A stretch of DNA of 64,000 bases from Neisseria sp. Marseille-Q5346. GTDB taxonomy: Bacteria > Pseudomonadota > Gammaproteobacteria > Burkholderiales > Neisseriaceae. Shown one piece after another: positions 8,247-16,504 of this stretch. Within the stretch, counting starts at the first letter, position 1, and the number at the start of each line of letters is the position of its first letter. The stretch spans positions 2,232,001 through 2,296,000 of the forward strand of contig NZ_OX336253.1 in assembly GCF_946902045.1 (NCBI RefSeq). Reading direction: 5' to 3'. A model generated the notes under the pieces. The model searched no databases. It was given only the letters and a program-made list of their open reading frames with translations, and was not told where the DNA came from. The position numbers were made by a program, and so were the translations under genes.

Positions 8247-9753
8247 ACGTTTTAGACAGTCAAGAGATGGGTATGCATTTGATGAAAATGAAAACTTTTG
8301 GCGTATAGGCAAAGACAAAACAATTAACTTTTCTCAACCCATATTAAATATAAATAAAAAAACATTAGACGGGTTTAGAAAAACATTAGCAATATATGCC
8401 GAAAAATACTCAAGTTATCACGTATCTCACATGTATCAACAGTTTCAACGATTAGTAATTTCAACTAATTTAGAAATCATTAATGTGTCAATAATCTTGG
8501 ATTGGAAAAATAAACTAGGAAAAGAGCATGAATGGTATTTAGGAGCATTAAAGGGTTTTTTACTGTCATGGCATGAGTATGGCTATTATGGAGTTGATAA
8601 ATCTGTTGTGTCGTTGCTAGAAAGCTTTACGTTGACTGGAAATGATAAAGGTAAATCGGTCATAATGAGATGCCCTTATACAGGAGCATTTACCGAAAAT
8701 GAAATTTTGGCTTTAATGGCTGAACTAGCTAGACTTTGGAGAGAAGATCTTATTTCATTTGAAACATACGCATATATTCACTTACTTCAAGCTACAGCTA
8801 GAAGACCCATTCAAATACGCCATTTAAAATTTGAAGACCTAAGAAAGGAAATCTCTCAAGGAACATGGAATTATTTTCTACATATCCCTAGTGCAAAAAA
8901 AAGAGGAGGATTATTTAGAGAAACGCTTAAAAAACTTGCTATCACAGAGGACTTATATTTAATTCTCCTAAACTTTATAGAATATCAATATAAGAAATTG
9001 CTTAGTCTGGTTGATGAAACCTTTATTTCTGGTTATAAAATGAAATTACCAGTGTTTATTGATTGGAGTTGTTTGAAGAAGAATATCAAAAATAGGAATT
9101 TTGATCTTTCATTATTAAACAAAGATATTTTTCATTATTCAGCTTCTTCATTGGAGCAAAATACATTACGAAAATTCTGTATACATCAAAAAGCTGTTTC
9201 AGAGCGAACAGGTGAAATCATTCATGTTAATGCAAGACGTTTTCGTCATACAAGGGGAACGAATCTAGGAAGAAAAGGAGTTGGAGCAACGATTATAGCA
9301 GAACTCCTAGATCACACAGATACACAGAACGTCAAAGTCTATACTGAAAATACAGCTGATACAGTGCAATACATTGATCGTGTTATAGGTGCTGAAATGG
9401 GAAAACTCGCTCAAGCCTTTACAGGTAAAATTATTTCTAACTTAAATGAAAGTGAGAGAGGGTACGATCCAACATCTTTAATAACCAATAACGGAATAGA
9501 TACGATAGGTGCTTGTGGAACAAATGATTTTTGTTTAACTGGCTATGAAACTTGTTATTTATGTCCTAAGTTTAGACCACTCATTGATGGCCCTCATCAA
9601 CAAATCTTAAATAAGTTGTATGAAGAAAAGGAAGAACGTTTAAAACAAACTAAAAGTATAGATTATGCATCATCCAAAGATCGTATTATTTTAGCTGTTG
9701 AATATGTTGTTCAAGCTTGCAATGATATGAAAAGAACTATGGGAAGCCACTGA
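8233..9753 (+). CDS. Tyrosine recombinase/integrase 2 with C-terminal cysteine cluster
   Basis: A 506-residue recombinase. The catalytic residues are ATARRPIQIRHL (Arg I, near residue 195), ARRFRHTRGTNLG (HxxR, near 340) and LLDHTDTQNVKVYTENT (His and Tyr, near 360-375). After the tyrosine comes an extension with GACGTNDFCLTGYETCYLCPKF, four cysteines spaced like a metal-binding site, not part of the basic integrase fold. It starts at an ATG inside the end of recombinase 1 and stops 2 bp before recombinase 3. In-frame codons upstream of 8233 exist but lie within the previous coding end and lack a better start. Confidence 0.85.
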   Translation: MSQNKRFRQSRDGYAFDENENFWRIGKDKTINFSQPILNINKKTLDGFRKTLAIYAEKYSSYHVSHMYQQFQRLVISTNLEIINVSIILDWKNKLGKEHEWYLGALKGFLLSWHEYGYYGVDKSVVSLLESFTLTGNDKGKSVIMRCPYTGAFTENEILALMAELARLWREDLISFETYAYIHLLQATARRPIQIRHLKFEDLRKEISQGTWNYFLHIPSAKKRGGLFRETLKKLAITEDLYLILLNFIEYQYKKLLSLVDETFISGYKMKLPVFIDWSCLKKNIKNRNFDLSLLNKDIFHYSASSLEQNTLRKFCIHQKAVSERTGEIIHVNARRFRHTRGTNLGRKGVGATIIAELLDHTDTQNVKVYTENTADTVQYIDRVIGAEMGKLAQAFTGKIISNLNESERGYDPTSLITNNGIDTIGACGTNDFCLTGYETCYLCPKFRPLIDGPHQQILNKLYEEKEERLKQTKSIDYASSKDRIILAVEYVVQACNDMKRTMGSH

Positions 9754-9755
9754 TT

Positions 9756-11795
9756 ATGAATAATCAAATTTTTACTCCAAAAGATAATAATCCTAAATAT
9801 AATTTAGAGCAATTTATTAATTTCAGTAAAAATCAGCTTACTATCTTTGGAAATGATTGCTGGGAAAACAACCAATGGAAAACAACATTCAGCATTTATC
9901 GAGTTCAGGTTCGTTTTTCCACAGAAAGAATTAAATCTACAGCTTATAAATATGAGCCATTAGCTGCACCATTCATTGAATTTGCCAAAGCCTATATTCG
10001 TTATACTTATTCTCTAAATCCCATTCGTAATTTAGCCAGACATATTGAATCTTTACGTATAGTTGAAATGGCTCTCTATAATATTAAAGGAAAGGCTGAC
10101 ATACTTCAGCTTGATTATTTAGTTATTCATGAAGTAGAAAATATCGTATCAAAAAAATATAAAAAAGGTACGAAATCAGTCAATAAATTAGGTTATCAAA
10201 TTCAAAAATTATTTGATTTTTGTAGAGAAAATCAAATTACATCTCGACTACCTTTATGGGAAAATCCTTATAAACGTCCTAGAGATTTGACTATATTACT
10301 GGATGAAAAAGGAAAAGAATACCGTTCAAGTAAAATGCCAACTGATGAAGAAATGATGCTGGTTGCTAAACTCTTTCATGATGCCCCCAATTTAGACAAA
10401 GAAACTGAATATTATACAGCTGTTATGGCTCTACTTATGGTCGCTCCATCTCGTTGTTCTGAGTTGATGTCTTTATCTGTTAATTGCTTAGAATGGGAAG
10501 AAGATAGCTTAGGAAATAAGCAATTAGGTATTCGATGGATACCAGCAAAAAATGGTAAAGAGGGATTAAAATGGGTTCCTAGCTGTATGCAAGATATTGT
10601 TGTTGAAGCGGTTAAACGTTTAACAAATATAAGCTCTTTGGCTAGAGAGGTTGCTAAATTTGCAGAAGAAAACCCTAATATATTGATGTTATCCAATAAA
10701 GAGCTTGCACCATCCCATTCTTTATACCAAAAGCATTTGACTAAAAGAGAAATTGCTGAAGTGTTAGATATTGATTCCAAAAATATCTGTAATACTAAAT
10801 GGTTTAAAAATTTAATAAGTGAAAACGATGGAATTATAACTTATGAGATACTAGGGAAATTTTTGTATAAGAAATACACATCAAAATTTAATAATTGGCC
10901 TTATGTTGATAAACATAAAAGCGTGAAGGTTTCTGAGGCTTTGTTATTATTCAGAGAAAATGAATTTCATGATGATTTTTCCCCTAAAAGTTTTTCTTTT
11001 GTGTTACCAACGGTGAATCAAATTAATGATAGATTTTGCTATTCTGAAACTCGCCCTAAAACATCATTATGGGAAAAGCATTGTATAGGCACATCCAAAG
11101 GAGAATTTATAAGATTGCCATCACACAATGCAAGACATTGGTTAAGCACAAAAGCTGAACGAGGTGGAATGGATGAGTTAACTTTAGCTAACTGGGCAGG
11201 AAGAGCTAGAGTTGCAGATAACAAAGCTTATGATCACAGAACAGAAGAAGAAAAAAGCGAGTTGGCTCGAGATTTACTCATTTCGGAGGATATTTCAATA
11301 TTAGATAAAATTCATTTAAATCTTCCTGTTACCTATGAAGACTTAGGAAAAGATAGAATCGGAATAGCAACCGTAACAGAAATAGGCATTTGCGAACATG
11401 ATTATGCGATGTCTCCATGTTCTCGTCACGGTGATTGTGAAACATGTAAAGAGCTTCTTTGTATTAAGGGTTTAGAGTCTTCTTTAGGAATTTTAAAACA
11501 ACGCGAGATTCAACTAACAGAGCAATTAAGTAAAGCGAAAGAACACCATAGAATAGGTGTTTTTGGAGCAGATCGTTGGATAAGTAACCTATGGTGGAGA
11601 TTAACACATATAAAAACTAAAATTAAATTCTTAGAAAATAGTGAAATCCCAAATGGATCGTTATTACGAATGCCTGATGAGTATGACCCTTCTCCAGTTA
11701 AATTAGCTTTACAAGAAAAAGGAATGGATATAGATATTCAAAAACCAGAAACAGCTAAATTAGACGATGAGTTATATAGACTAATGGAGTTATAG
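9756..11795 (+). CDS. Large tyrosine recombinase-like protein 3 with C-terminal cysteine cluster
   Basis: A 679-residue protein, unusually large for an integrase. The catalytic pattern is MVAPSRCSELMSL (Arg I near residue 228), SHNARHWLS (HxxR near 462), and LANWAGRARVADNKAYDHRT. The last places Trp where the third His often is, as in Cre, and a candidate nucleophilic Tyr near 493. The C-terminal part carries GICEHDYAMSPCSRHGDCETC, a second cysteine cluster, followed by a helical segment. Size and order (long third recombinase before a small helical protein) recall TnpB of Tn554 or GmtZ; this is by analogy only. One base separates it from the next gene. Confidence 0.8.
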   Translation: MNNQIFTPKDNNPKYNLEQFINFSKNQLTIFGNDCWENNQWKTTFSIYRVQVRFSTERIKSTAYKYEPLAAPFIEFAKAYIRYTYSLNPIRNLARHIESLRIVEMALYNIKGKADILQLDYLVIHEVENIVSKKYKKGTKSVNKLGYQIQKLFDFCRENQITSRLPLWENPYKRPRDLTILLDEKGKEYRSSKMPTDEEMMLVAKLFHDAPNLDKETEYYTAVMALLMVAPSRCSELMSLSVNCLEWEEDSLGNKQLGIRWIPAKNGKEGLKWVPSCMQDIVVEAVKRLTNISSLAREVAKFAEENPNILMLSNKELAPSHSLYQKHLTKREIAEVLDIDSKNICNTKWFKNLISENDGIITYEILGKFLYKKYTSKFNNWPYVDKHKSVKVSEALLLFRENEFHDDFSPKSFSFVLPTVNQINDRFCYSETRPKTSLWEKHCIGTSKGEFIRLPSHNARHWLSTKAERGGMDELTLANWAGRARVADNKAYDHRTEEEKSELARDLLISEDISILDKIHLNLPVTYEDLGKDRIGIATVTEIGICEHDYAMSPCSRHGDCETCKELLCIKGLESSLGILKQREIQLTEQLSKAKEHHRIGVFGADRWISNLWWRLTHIKTKIKFLENSEIPNGSLLRMPDEYDPSPVKLALQEKGMDIDIQKPETAKLDDELYRLMEL

Positions 11796-11796
11796 T

Positions 11797-12207
11797 ATGC
11801 CAAAAATTCTTGTTACAGAAGAAAATTTAGAAGATATCATCATGATGATTAAGACTTGGGAAGATAAACTAACATGGGATTTACTTTGTTCTAAAGTTTC
11901 AGAATTATTGAATATTAAAAGCATTGAAAGACAATCGCTAGCTAATTACCCAGATATACAGGAAGCATTTAGCAAACAAAAACAAAAGCTTAAAGAAAAG
12001 GCAAAAGCTAATCCAGAACCGAATGTAACAATGGATTATCTGCAAAAGCAAGTTAAGAATTTAAAAGCTCAAGTACAACGTTTGGAAGAAATTAATGAGC
12101 GATATAAACAGCAATTTATTGTATGGCAATATAATGCATATATGCATGGTATGACCCAAGTTACTTTAAATAAGCCTCTTATTGCTGTTAACCGTCAACG
12201 TAGGTAA
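11797..12207 (+). CDS. Small coiled-coil accessory protein of the recombinase element
   Basis: A 136-residue basic protein with no enzyme motif. Residues ~20-65 (WDLLCSKVSELLNIKSIERQSL) look like a small helix-turn-helix type fold. Residues ~78-105 (MDYLQKQVKNLKAQVQRLEEINERY) form a clear heptad coiled coil, and the tail ends VNRQRR. Small helical proteins of this size are the last gene of Tn554-type (TnpC) and gamma-mobile-trio (GmtX) sets, where they are thought to assist the recombinases. It starts 1 bp after recombinase 3 and is probably co-translated with it. The role here is inferred from position. Confidence 0.7.
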   Translation: MPKILVTEENLEDIIMMIKTWEDKLTWDLLCSKVSELLNIKSIERQSLANYPDIQEAFSKQKQKLKEKAKANPEPNVTMDYLQKQVKNLKAQVQRLEEINERYKQQFIVWQYNAYMHGMTQVTLNKPLIAVNRQRR

Positions 12208-12255
12208 TTTATAGGATGTAAGGTAAATTATTTTTACTATAGTAGTCTCTACAAA

Positions 12256-12287
12256 AGATCGTCTGAAAATCAATTTTCAGACAATCT
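12256..12287. terminator. Degenerate inverted DUS hairpin after the recombinase element
   Basis: AGATCGTCTGAAAAT at 12256-12270 faces ATTTTCAGACAATCT at 12273-12287 with one mismatch. The core resembles the N. mucosa-type DUS (GTCGTCTGAA) with changes. It may be the chromosomal hairpin that once followed ssb, now displaced by the element (inference). Confidence 0.6.
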
Positions 12288-12501
12288 CTTCACACCTATT
12301 AAACTTCTTGATGGGTAGAGTAGAAAACAATTTTCGTCAACATCTACTTCTTCTGGCCGGAGAGATACAGCAGTTTAATGGCGCGTCAAACACTATTGTA
12401 CTGAACTACTTTCTGCTCAAGCCCGCACCCCAACTTGCAGCAGTTTCCACTAAATCTTTATTTTGTTAACAATATGGATTTGCTCAGCCTCGCTCACGTC
12501 T
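12288..12501. other. Unassigned stretch, possible coding relic
   Basis: No intact gene is visible. One plus-strand frame is open from about 12298 to 12469 and reads NNFRQHLLLLAGEIQQFNGA and onward with a protein-like composition, ending at TAA. It could be the tail of a transposase or another gene, but I do not recognise it. The stretch joins the recombinase element to the first LysR relic. Confidence 0.3.
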
Positions 12502-12890
12502 TGCCTAGGCGCACGCCCATATCAAACCCTTCTTTCACAATATCTGCCCAACGATCGTCCACCACGATTTCCAAGCAGGTTTTCGGGTATTGGTTCAAAA
12601 TCGGCTTTAATTTTGGATACAACACGGCTTCTGCTGCCATCGCCGGGGCGTTGATGCGAATCAATCCCGATGGCGTATTCAAAAAATCATTTAAATGCAT
12701 CGACCTCGTGGTTAATCGCTTGATAAAGCGGCAAAAGCTGTTCAAAAAGCTGTTGTCCCGCTTCGGTTAGCGATACATTGCGTGTTGTACGGTTGAATAG
12801 TCGTAGGTTTAGCCGTGTCTCTAAATTTTTCATGCTATGGCATAAGGCTGAGGAAGAAATTCCCAATAGCGGTCCTGCTTTCACAAAACT
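12502..12890 (-). pseudogene. Frameshifted LysR regulator relic (copy of the gene at 23893-24438)
   Basis: It reads ISSSALCHSMKNLETRLNLRLFNRTTRN in one frame and LNDFLNTPSGLIRINAPAMA in another. It is closely similar over its whole length to 24000-24387. The shift is a one-base insertion: TTTAAATGC here versus TTTAATGC in the other copy. The first ~25 codons are deleted: after the shared ACAAAACT the sequence jumps to AAACCTAATTTATCT, which in the other copy lies in the intergenic promoter region. The C-terminal effector domain is also missing. It is non-functional but marks a duplication boundary. Confidence 0.9.
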
Positions 12891-12928
12891 AAACCTAATT
12901 TATCTCAATAAAGATACGTTCTAAAATG

Positions 12929-12937
12929 ACCGCACTT
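12929..12937. other. Haemophilus-type DNA uptake signal (USS)
   Basis: ACCGCACTT, the exact complement of the H. influenzae 9-mer AAGTGCGGT, lies directly after the stop codon of the LysR gene at 12938. That position is typical in Pasteurellaceae. Other exact copies occur at 15660-15668, 22118-22126 and 26814-26822. Confidence 0.8.
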
Positions 12938-13828
12938 CTAGCCTTTCAGTACCTCTACCAACGCCTTAAACAACAGCGAGTTTTGGCGACGGCTTGGATA
13001 GTAAAGATGATAGCCTTCATAACTCATTGCGTAGTCATTTAAAACCTCTACTACTTCCCCACGTTCTAGCTCTTTTGCCATTCGATCTTTAGGCATTAAT
13101 GCTAAACCTAAATGGGAAAGGCACGCTTTTTTCGCCAGAAAATTATTATTAACTACCAATCTTCCCGAAGGGGTAAATTTAATCACCTCTTTTGTTTCAG
13201 GCGAACGAAATTCCCACACGAAAATCCCTTCGGAAGTCGGCATACGTACACATAAACATTTATGTTTGACTAAATCGCTAATTGTTTGAGGCGTACCATT
13301 TTTCTCTAAATATTGCGGGGTTGCCATTAGTGCCATTTGCATATCATCGTAAATCCGCACGGCGATCATATCCTGATCCACTTCTCTGCCTAAACGAATT
13401 CCCGCATCAAAGCGCCCAGCAACAATATCGGTAAATTTCATATCGCTCGTTAGTTCTAATTTAACTTCGGGATATTTTTCCATAAAAACCAATAATTTAT
13501 CCCAAATGGCATACATAAAAGAATGATCTGCGCCATTAATACGTAACGTGCCGTTTAAAGTATCTCGAAAGGTACTTAATTCATTCACATTGTCTTCAAT
13601 GCTTTCAAATAGCGGATAAAGTCGTTTAAAAAGCTGTTCTCCCGCTTCAGTCGTTGCAACACTTCTCGTGGTTCGATTAAACAGTTTAATTTTGAGTTGT
13701 TCTTCCAATTTACGCATCGAGTGGCTTAGCGCCGATGTGGAAACGCCCAAACGTGCCGCCGCTTTGGTAAAACTGCCTGTTTGCGCCACGACAATAAAAC
13801 TACGCAATTCGTTCATATTGTCAATCAT
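12938..13828 (-). CDS. LysR-type transcriptional regulator (intact)
   Basis: A 296-residue LysR regulator. The winged HTH spans residues ~5-64 (SFIVVAQTGSFTKAAARLGVSTSALSHSMRKLE, then NRTTRSVATTEAG). The effector-binding domain runs from ~90 to the end, with GRFDAGIRLGREVDQDMIAVRI in its hinge region, as in the aldehyde/quinone-responsive LysR group. An in-frame ATG at 13906 would add 26 residues and overlap the divergent promoter. The ATG at 13828 is preferred, and 13816 is an alternative. It is divergent from the aldo-keto reductase at 13945 across 116 bp that carry a repeated operator, so it probably controls that gene and the other units with the same box. Confidence 0.9.
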   Translation of the reverse strand: MIDNMNELRSFIVVAQTGSFTKAAARLGVSTSALSHSMRKLEEQLKIKLFNRTTRSVATTEAGEQLFKRLYPLFESIEDNVNELSTFRDTLNGTLRINGADHSFMYAIWDKLLVFMEKYPEVKLELTSDMKFTDIVAGRFDAGIRLGREVDQDMIAVRIYDDMQMALMATPQYLEKNGTPQTISDLVKHKCLCVRMPTSEGIFVWEFRSPETKEVIKFTPSGRLVVNNNFLAKKACLSHLGLALMPKDRMAKELERGEVVEVLNDYAMSYEGYHLYYPSRRQNSLLFKALVEVLKG

Positions 13829-13845
13829 CTTAAAATCCCTTGATT

Positions 13846-13912
13846 GTTGAATTTTGTTTAAAAGCGTATCAACTTTTTCCCTACTAATCAAAACAATCTT
13901 TCTCATCTACAA
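13846..13912 (+). promoter_or_regulatory. Shared promoter/operator module, copy P1 (divergent LysR / AKR)
   Basis: A dyad-like TGAAT-TTT-GTTTA, then ATCAACTTTTTCC, CTAATCAAAACAATC, and 18 bp after CTAATC a -10-like TACAAT (13907-13912). The same arrangement precedes the genes at 17822, 20399 and the relic at 23231. CTAATC in the -35 position is weak, as expected for a promoter that needs an activator. Confidence 0.7.
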
Positions 13913-13944
13913 TGCGCTCATTCAAATCAAACAGGAGCAAAAAA

Positions 13945-14787
13945 ATGAAATCAGTAAAATTAAACAACGGACTAGAAATGCCAATGGTGGGTTTTGGCGT
14001 TTATCAAGTAAGCGATGAAGAAACTGAAAAAGCGGTATTAGAGGCATTAAAAGCAGGCTATCGTTTATTAGACACCGCTGCCGTTTATGGCAACGAAGCA
14101 GGCGTTGGACGTGCGATTAAAGCAAGCGATATTCCACGTGAAGAAATCTTCGTTACGACAAAATTATGGATTCAACGTGAAAATGGCTACGAAAATACCA
14201 AAAAAGCGCTTGAAGATTCACTAACTCGCTTAGGTTTGGACTATGTGGATTTATATTTAATGCACCAACCGTTTGGCGACGTCCACGAGCAATGGCGTGC
14301 GATGGAAGATTTATATAAAGCCGGCAAAGCCCGTGCTATCGGTGTGAGCAATTTCCATATGGATCGCTTAATGGATTTAATCACTTGCCACGAAATTGTG
14401 CCAGCGGTCAATCAAATTGAAACGCACCCGTTCTATCAGCGTGATGCGGAAATTGCTTTCCATAAAGAACTCGGCATTTTGCAACAAGCGTGGGCGCCAC
14501 TTGCGGAAGGCAAGTTTGAGATTTTCAGCAACCCGATTTTAACCCAAATTGCCCAAAAACACGGCAAATCGGTAGCACAAGTGGTCTTGCGTTGGCTTAA
14601 TCAACGTGGCGTGGCGATTATCCCGAAATCAGTCAAAGTAGAACGTATGCTCGAAAACCGTGATATTTTCGGTTTTGAATTGGAGGCGCAAGATTTAGCA
14701 GACATCGCCACCTTGAACCGTGATGAAATCATCTTCGATCATCGTGATCCAAAAATGATTGAGTGGCTAGCTCAAGCTCGAGGCTAA
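13945..14787 (+). CDS. Aldo-keto reductase (2,5-diketo-gluconate reductase/DkgA-like), copy 1
   Basis: A 280-residue NADPH-dependent carbonyl reductase of the AKR superfamily, cytoplasmic. The catalytic tetrad is visible as Asp43 (LLDTAAVYGNE), Tyr48, Lys73 (TTKLW) and His107 (YLMHQPF). The cofactor-binding tail IIPKSVKVERMLEN is near residue 235. The ATG at 13945 follows a good ribosome site (AGGAG). The upstream in-frame ATG at 13912 overlaps the -10 and is rejected. It is the first gene of an apparent operon with the esterase (26 bp gap) and hydrolase (32 bp gap). A second, neisserial-type copy lies at 24567. Likely role: detoxification of aldehydes or dicarbonyls. Confidence 0.9.
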   Translation: MKSVKLNNGLEMPMVGFGVYQVSDEETEKAVLEALKAGYRLLDTAAVYGNEAGVGRAIKASDIPREEIFVTTKLWIQRENGYENTKKALEDSLTRLGLDYVDLYLMHQPFGDVHEQWRAMEDLYKAGKARAIGVSNFHMDRLMDLITCHEIVPAVNQIETHPFYQRDAEIAFHKELGILQQAWAPLAEGKFEIFSNPILTQIAQKHGKSVAQVVLRWLNQRGVAIIPKSVKVERMLENRDIFGFELEAQDLADIATLNRDEIIFDHRDPKMIEWLAQARG

Positions 14788-14813
14788 TTTTAATCCTAAT
14801 GGAGGAATACATT

Positions 14814-16472
14814 ATGAAACTAAACTCATCAATCAAACTTGTACACACAGCATTATTAGTTATGACATCGGGCTTTACCGCATCAGCATTAGCAAGCCAA
14901 GATCCGATTCAAGCCGGCAATGGCATCGCAGTGGTAAATACGAAAGCGGGTGAAATTCAAGGTTATATTCATAACGATATTTTAACGTATAAAGGCATTC
15001 CATATGCTACGGCGGAACGTTTTATGCCACCGCAAAAAGTGGAGAATTGGCAAGGGACAAAATTGGCGTTGACCTATGGTGATGTGTGTCCGCAAGTTTC
15101 GATGGGAGGACGTTCATTCTTTTTTGCAGGCCCTGAAATGACTGAAAGTGAACAATGCCTAAATTTAAACGTATGGGCGCCGAATAATGATGGGAAAAAA
15201 CGTGCGGTAATGGTATGGATTCATGGTGGTGGCTTCCAAGCTGGAGCATCTAACGATTTACACAGCTATGACGGGGAGAATTTAGCTCGCTCGGGTGATG
15301 TCGTCGTGGTTTCGGTTAATCATCGTTTGAATGCGATGGGGCATTTGGATTTATCTGCTTACGGAGAACAATACAAATATTCGGCAAATTTAGGCGTACA
15401 AGATTTAGTGGCCTCATTGGAATGGGTTAAAGAGAATATTGATAAATTTGGTGGTGATCCGGCAAATGTGACCATTTTCGGTGAAAGTGGCGGTGGTGCA
15501 AAAGTGCTGACTTTAATGGGAACGCCGGCAGCCAAAGGTTTATTTAGTAAAGCGATTGTTGAAAGCGGTGCATTGGAAAAAATGGGGATGACACTTACCT
15601 CACCAAAAGTAGGCCAACGCGTAGCAGAATTAACACTTGCTAATTTGGGCGTAAAACCGACCGCACTTGAGAAACTCAAATCGTTCACGCCGGCACAAAT
15701 TAACGAGGCAGCAAATAAAGCCCTAAAACAAACAGCAGAAGAACAAAAACTGACGCCTGTTCGCGGACAGGGTTACGGTTTATCTTGGGCACCAACAATG
15801 GATAGCGATTATATTCCACAAGAACCAGTGGGGGAAAAATACCCGGAATTATCTAAAGATATTCCTCTTTTGATTGGCTCTAACTTAACAGAATGGGAAA
15901 GTTTTCCGTTACAACTGGATGTCGCCAATACACAAAAAGATAACCGTTTTACTTGGACTGACTCACAAGTACAGGACAAACTAAAAGCGAAATATGGCGA
16001 TAAAGCCGCAGATATCGTTTCTGCATTTCGTGAAGCCTATCCGGAGCGCCGTTTAGCTGATGCACTTTATGTAGACAGTTTCTTACGCGCACCAGCATTA
16101 AAAACCGCAAGCTTAAAAGCAGATCAGCACGCAGCACCAGTGTACAACTATATATTTAGTTGGGATACCCCAGTATTCAACGGTGTGCCAATGAGTTATC
16201 ACACTGCAGAAATTGCGTTTGTGTTTAACAATATCGACAAAATGGAACAAGCAACAGGTGGTGGTAAAGCGGCTCGTGAGTTGGCGAAAAAAATGAGTGC
16301 AGCTTGGACAAATTTTGCTAAAACCGGCAACCCAAACGGTAACGATTTACCACAATGGAATGCTTATACTCGTGAAAACGGTAATACGATGATTTTTGAC
16401 AATAAAATCGAAACCAAACAACATCATGATACTAAGTTGCAGCGTTTGTTGGCGCCGAATATGAAATTCTAA
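14814..16472 (+). CDS. Secreted type-B carboxylesterase
   Basis: A 552-residue esterase of the carboxylesterase/PnbA family with an N-terminal signal peptide cut near ASALAS, hence periplasmic or exported. The oxyanion motif WIHGGGFQAG is at residues 135-144. The nucleophile elbow FGESGGG places Ser225, with a Gly where most relatives have Ala. The acid is likely in the SNLTEWESF region and the catalytic His in MSYHTAEIAFVF near residue 460. The start at 14814 is set by the strong GGAGGA site just upstream. It contains an exact Haemophilus USS at 15660-15668, supporting Pasteurellaceae origin. Natural substrate unknown. Confidence 0.9.
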   Translation: MKLNSSIKLVHTALLVMTSGFTASALASQDPIQAGNGIAVVNTKAGEIQGYIHNDILTYKGIPYATAERFMPPQKVENWQGTKLALTYGDVCPQVSMGGRSFFFAGPEMTESEQCLNLNVWAPNNDGKKRAVMVWIHGGGFQAGASNDLHSYDGENLARSGDVVVVSVNHRLNAMGHLDLSAYGEQYKYSANLGVQDLVASLEWVKENIDKFGGDPANVTIFGESGGGAKVLTLMGTPAAKGLFSKAIVESGALEKMGMTLTSPKVGQRVAELTLANLGVKPTALEKLKSFTPAQINEAANKALKQTAEEQKLTPVRGQGYGLSWAPTMDSDYIPQEPVGEKYPELSKDIPLLIGSNLTEWESFPLQLDVANTQKDNRFTWTDSQVQDKLKAKYGDKAADIVSAFREAYPERRLADALYVDSFLRAPALKTASLKADQHAAPVYNYIFSWDTPVFNGVPMSYHTAEIAFVFNNIDKMEQATGGGKAARELAKKMSAAWTNFAKTGNPNGNDLPQWNAYTRENGNTMIFDNKIETKQHHDTKLQRLLAPNMKF

Positions 16473-16504
16473 AATGTCTATGCTCGCCCCTATAGGAGAA
16501 TCTT

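Larger units (their letters stand above)
6905..12250 (+). mobile_element. AT-rich element with three tyrosine recombinases and an accessory protein
   Basis: Four co-oriented genes (6972-8246, 8233-9753, 9756-11795, 11797-12207) are packed with overlaps or 1-2 bp gaps in DNA far more AT-rich than either flank. Three encode tyrosine recombinase/integrase family proteins and the fourth a small coiled-coil protein. The layout resembles multi-recombinase elements such as Tn554-type TnpA/TnpB/TnpC, RIT trios or the gamma-mobile-trio (GmtY/GmtZ/GmtX) type. The ends are not defined: I could not find a clear direct repeat. No cargo gene is enclosed unless the neighbouring island belongs to it. Confidence 0.8.

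Noticed and set aside
6838-12240. AT-rich stretches GTAAAAAATAAAT near 6842 and ATTATTTTTAC near 12228 as inverted ends of the recombinase element
   Set aside because: The match is short, imperfect and low-complexity in AT-rich DNA, so it is not enough to call element ends.
12288-12501. Open frame reading as possible IS1016- or IS1-type transposase tail
   Set aside because: The resemblance was too weak to name a family, so it is left as an unassigned stretch.
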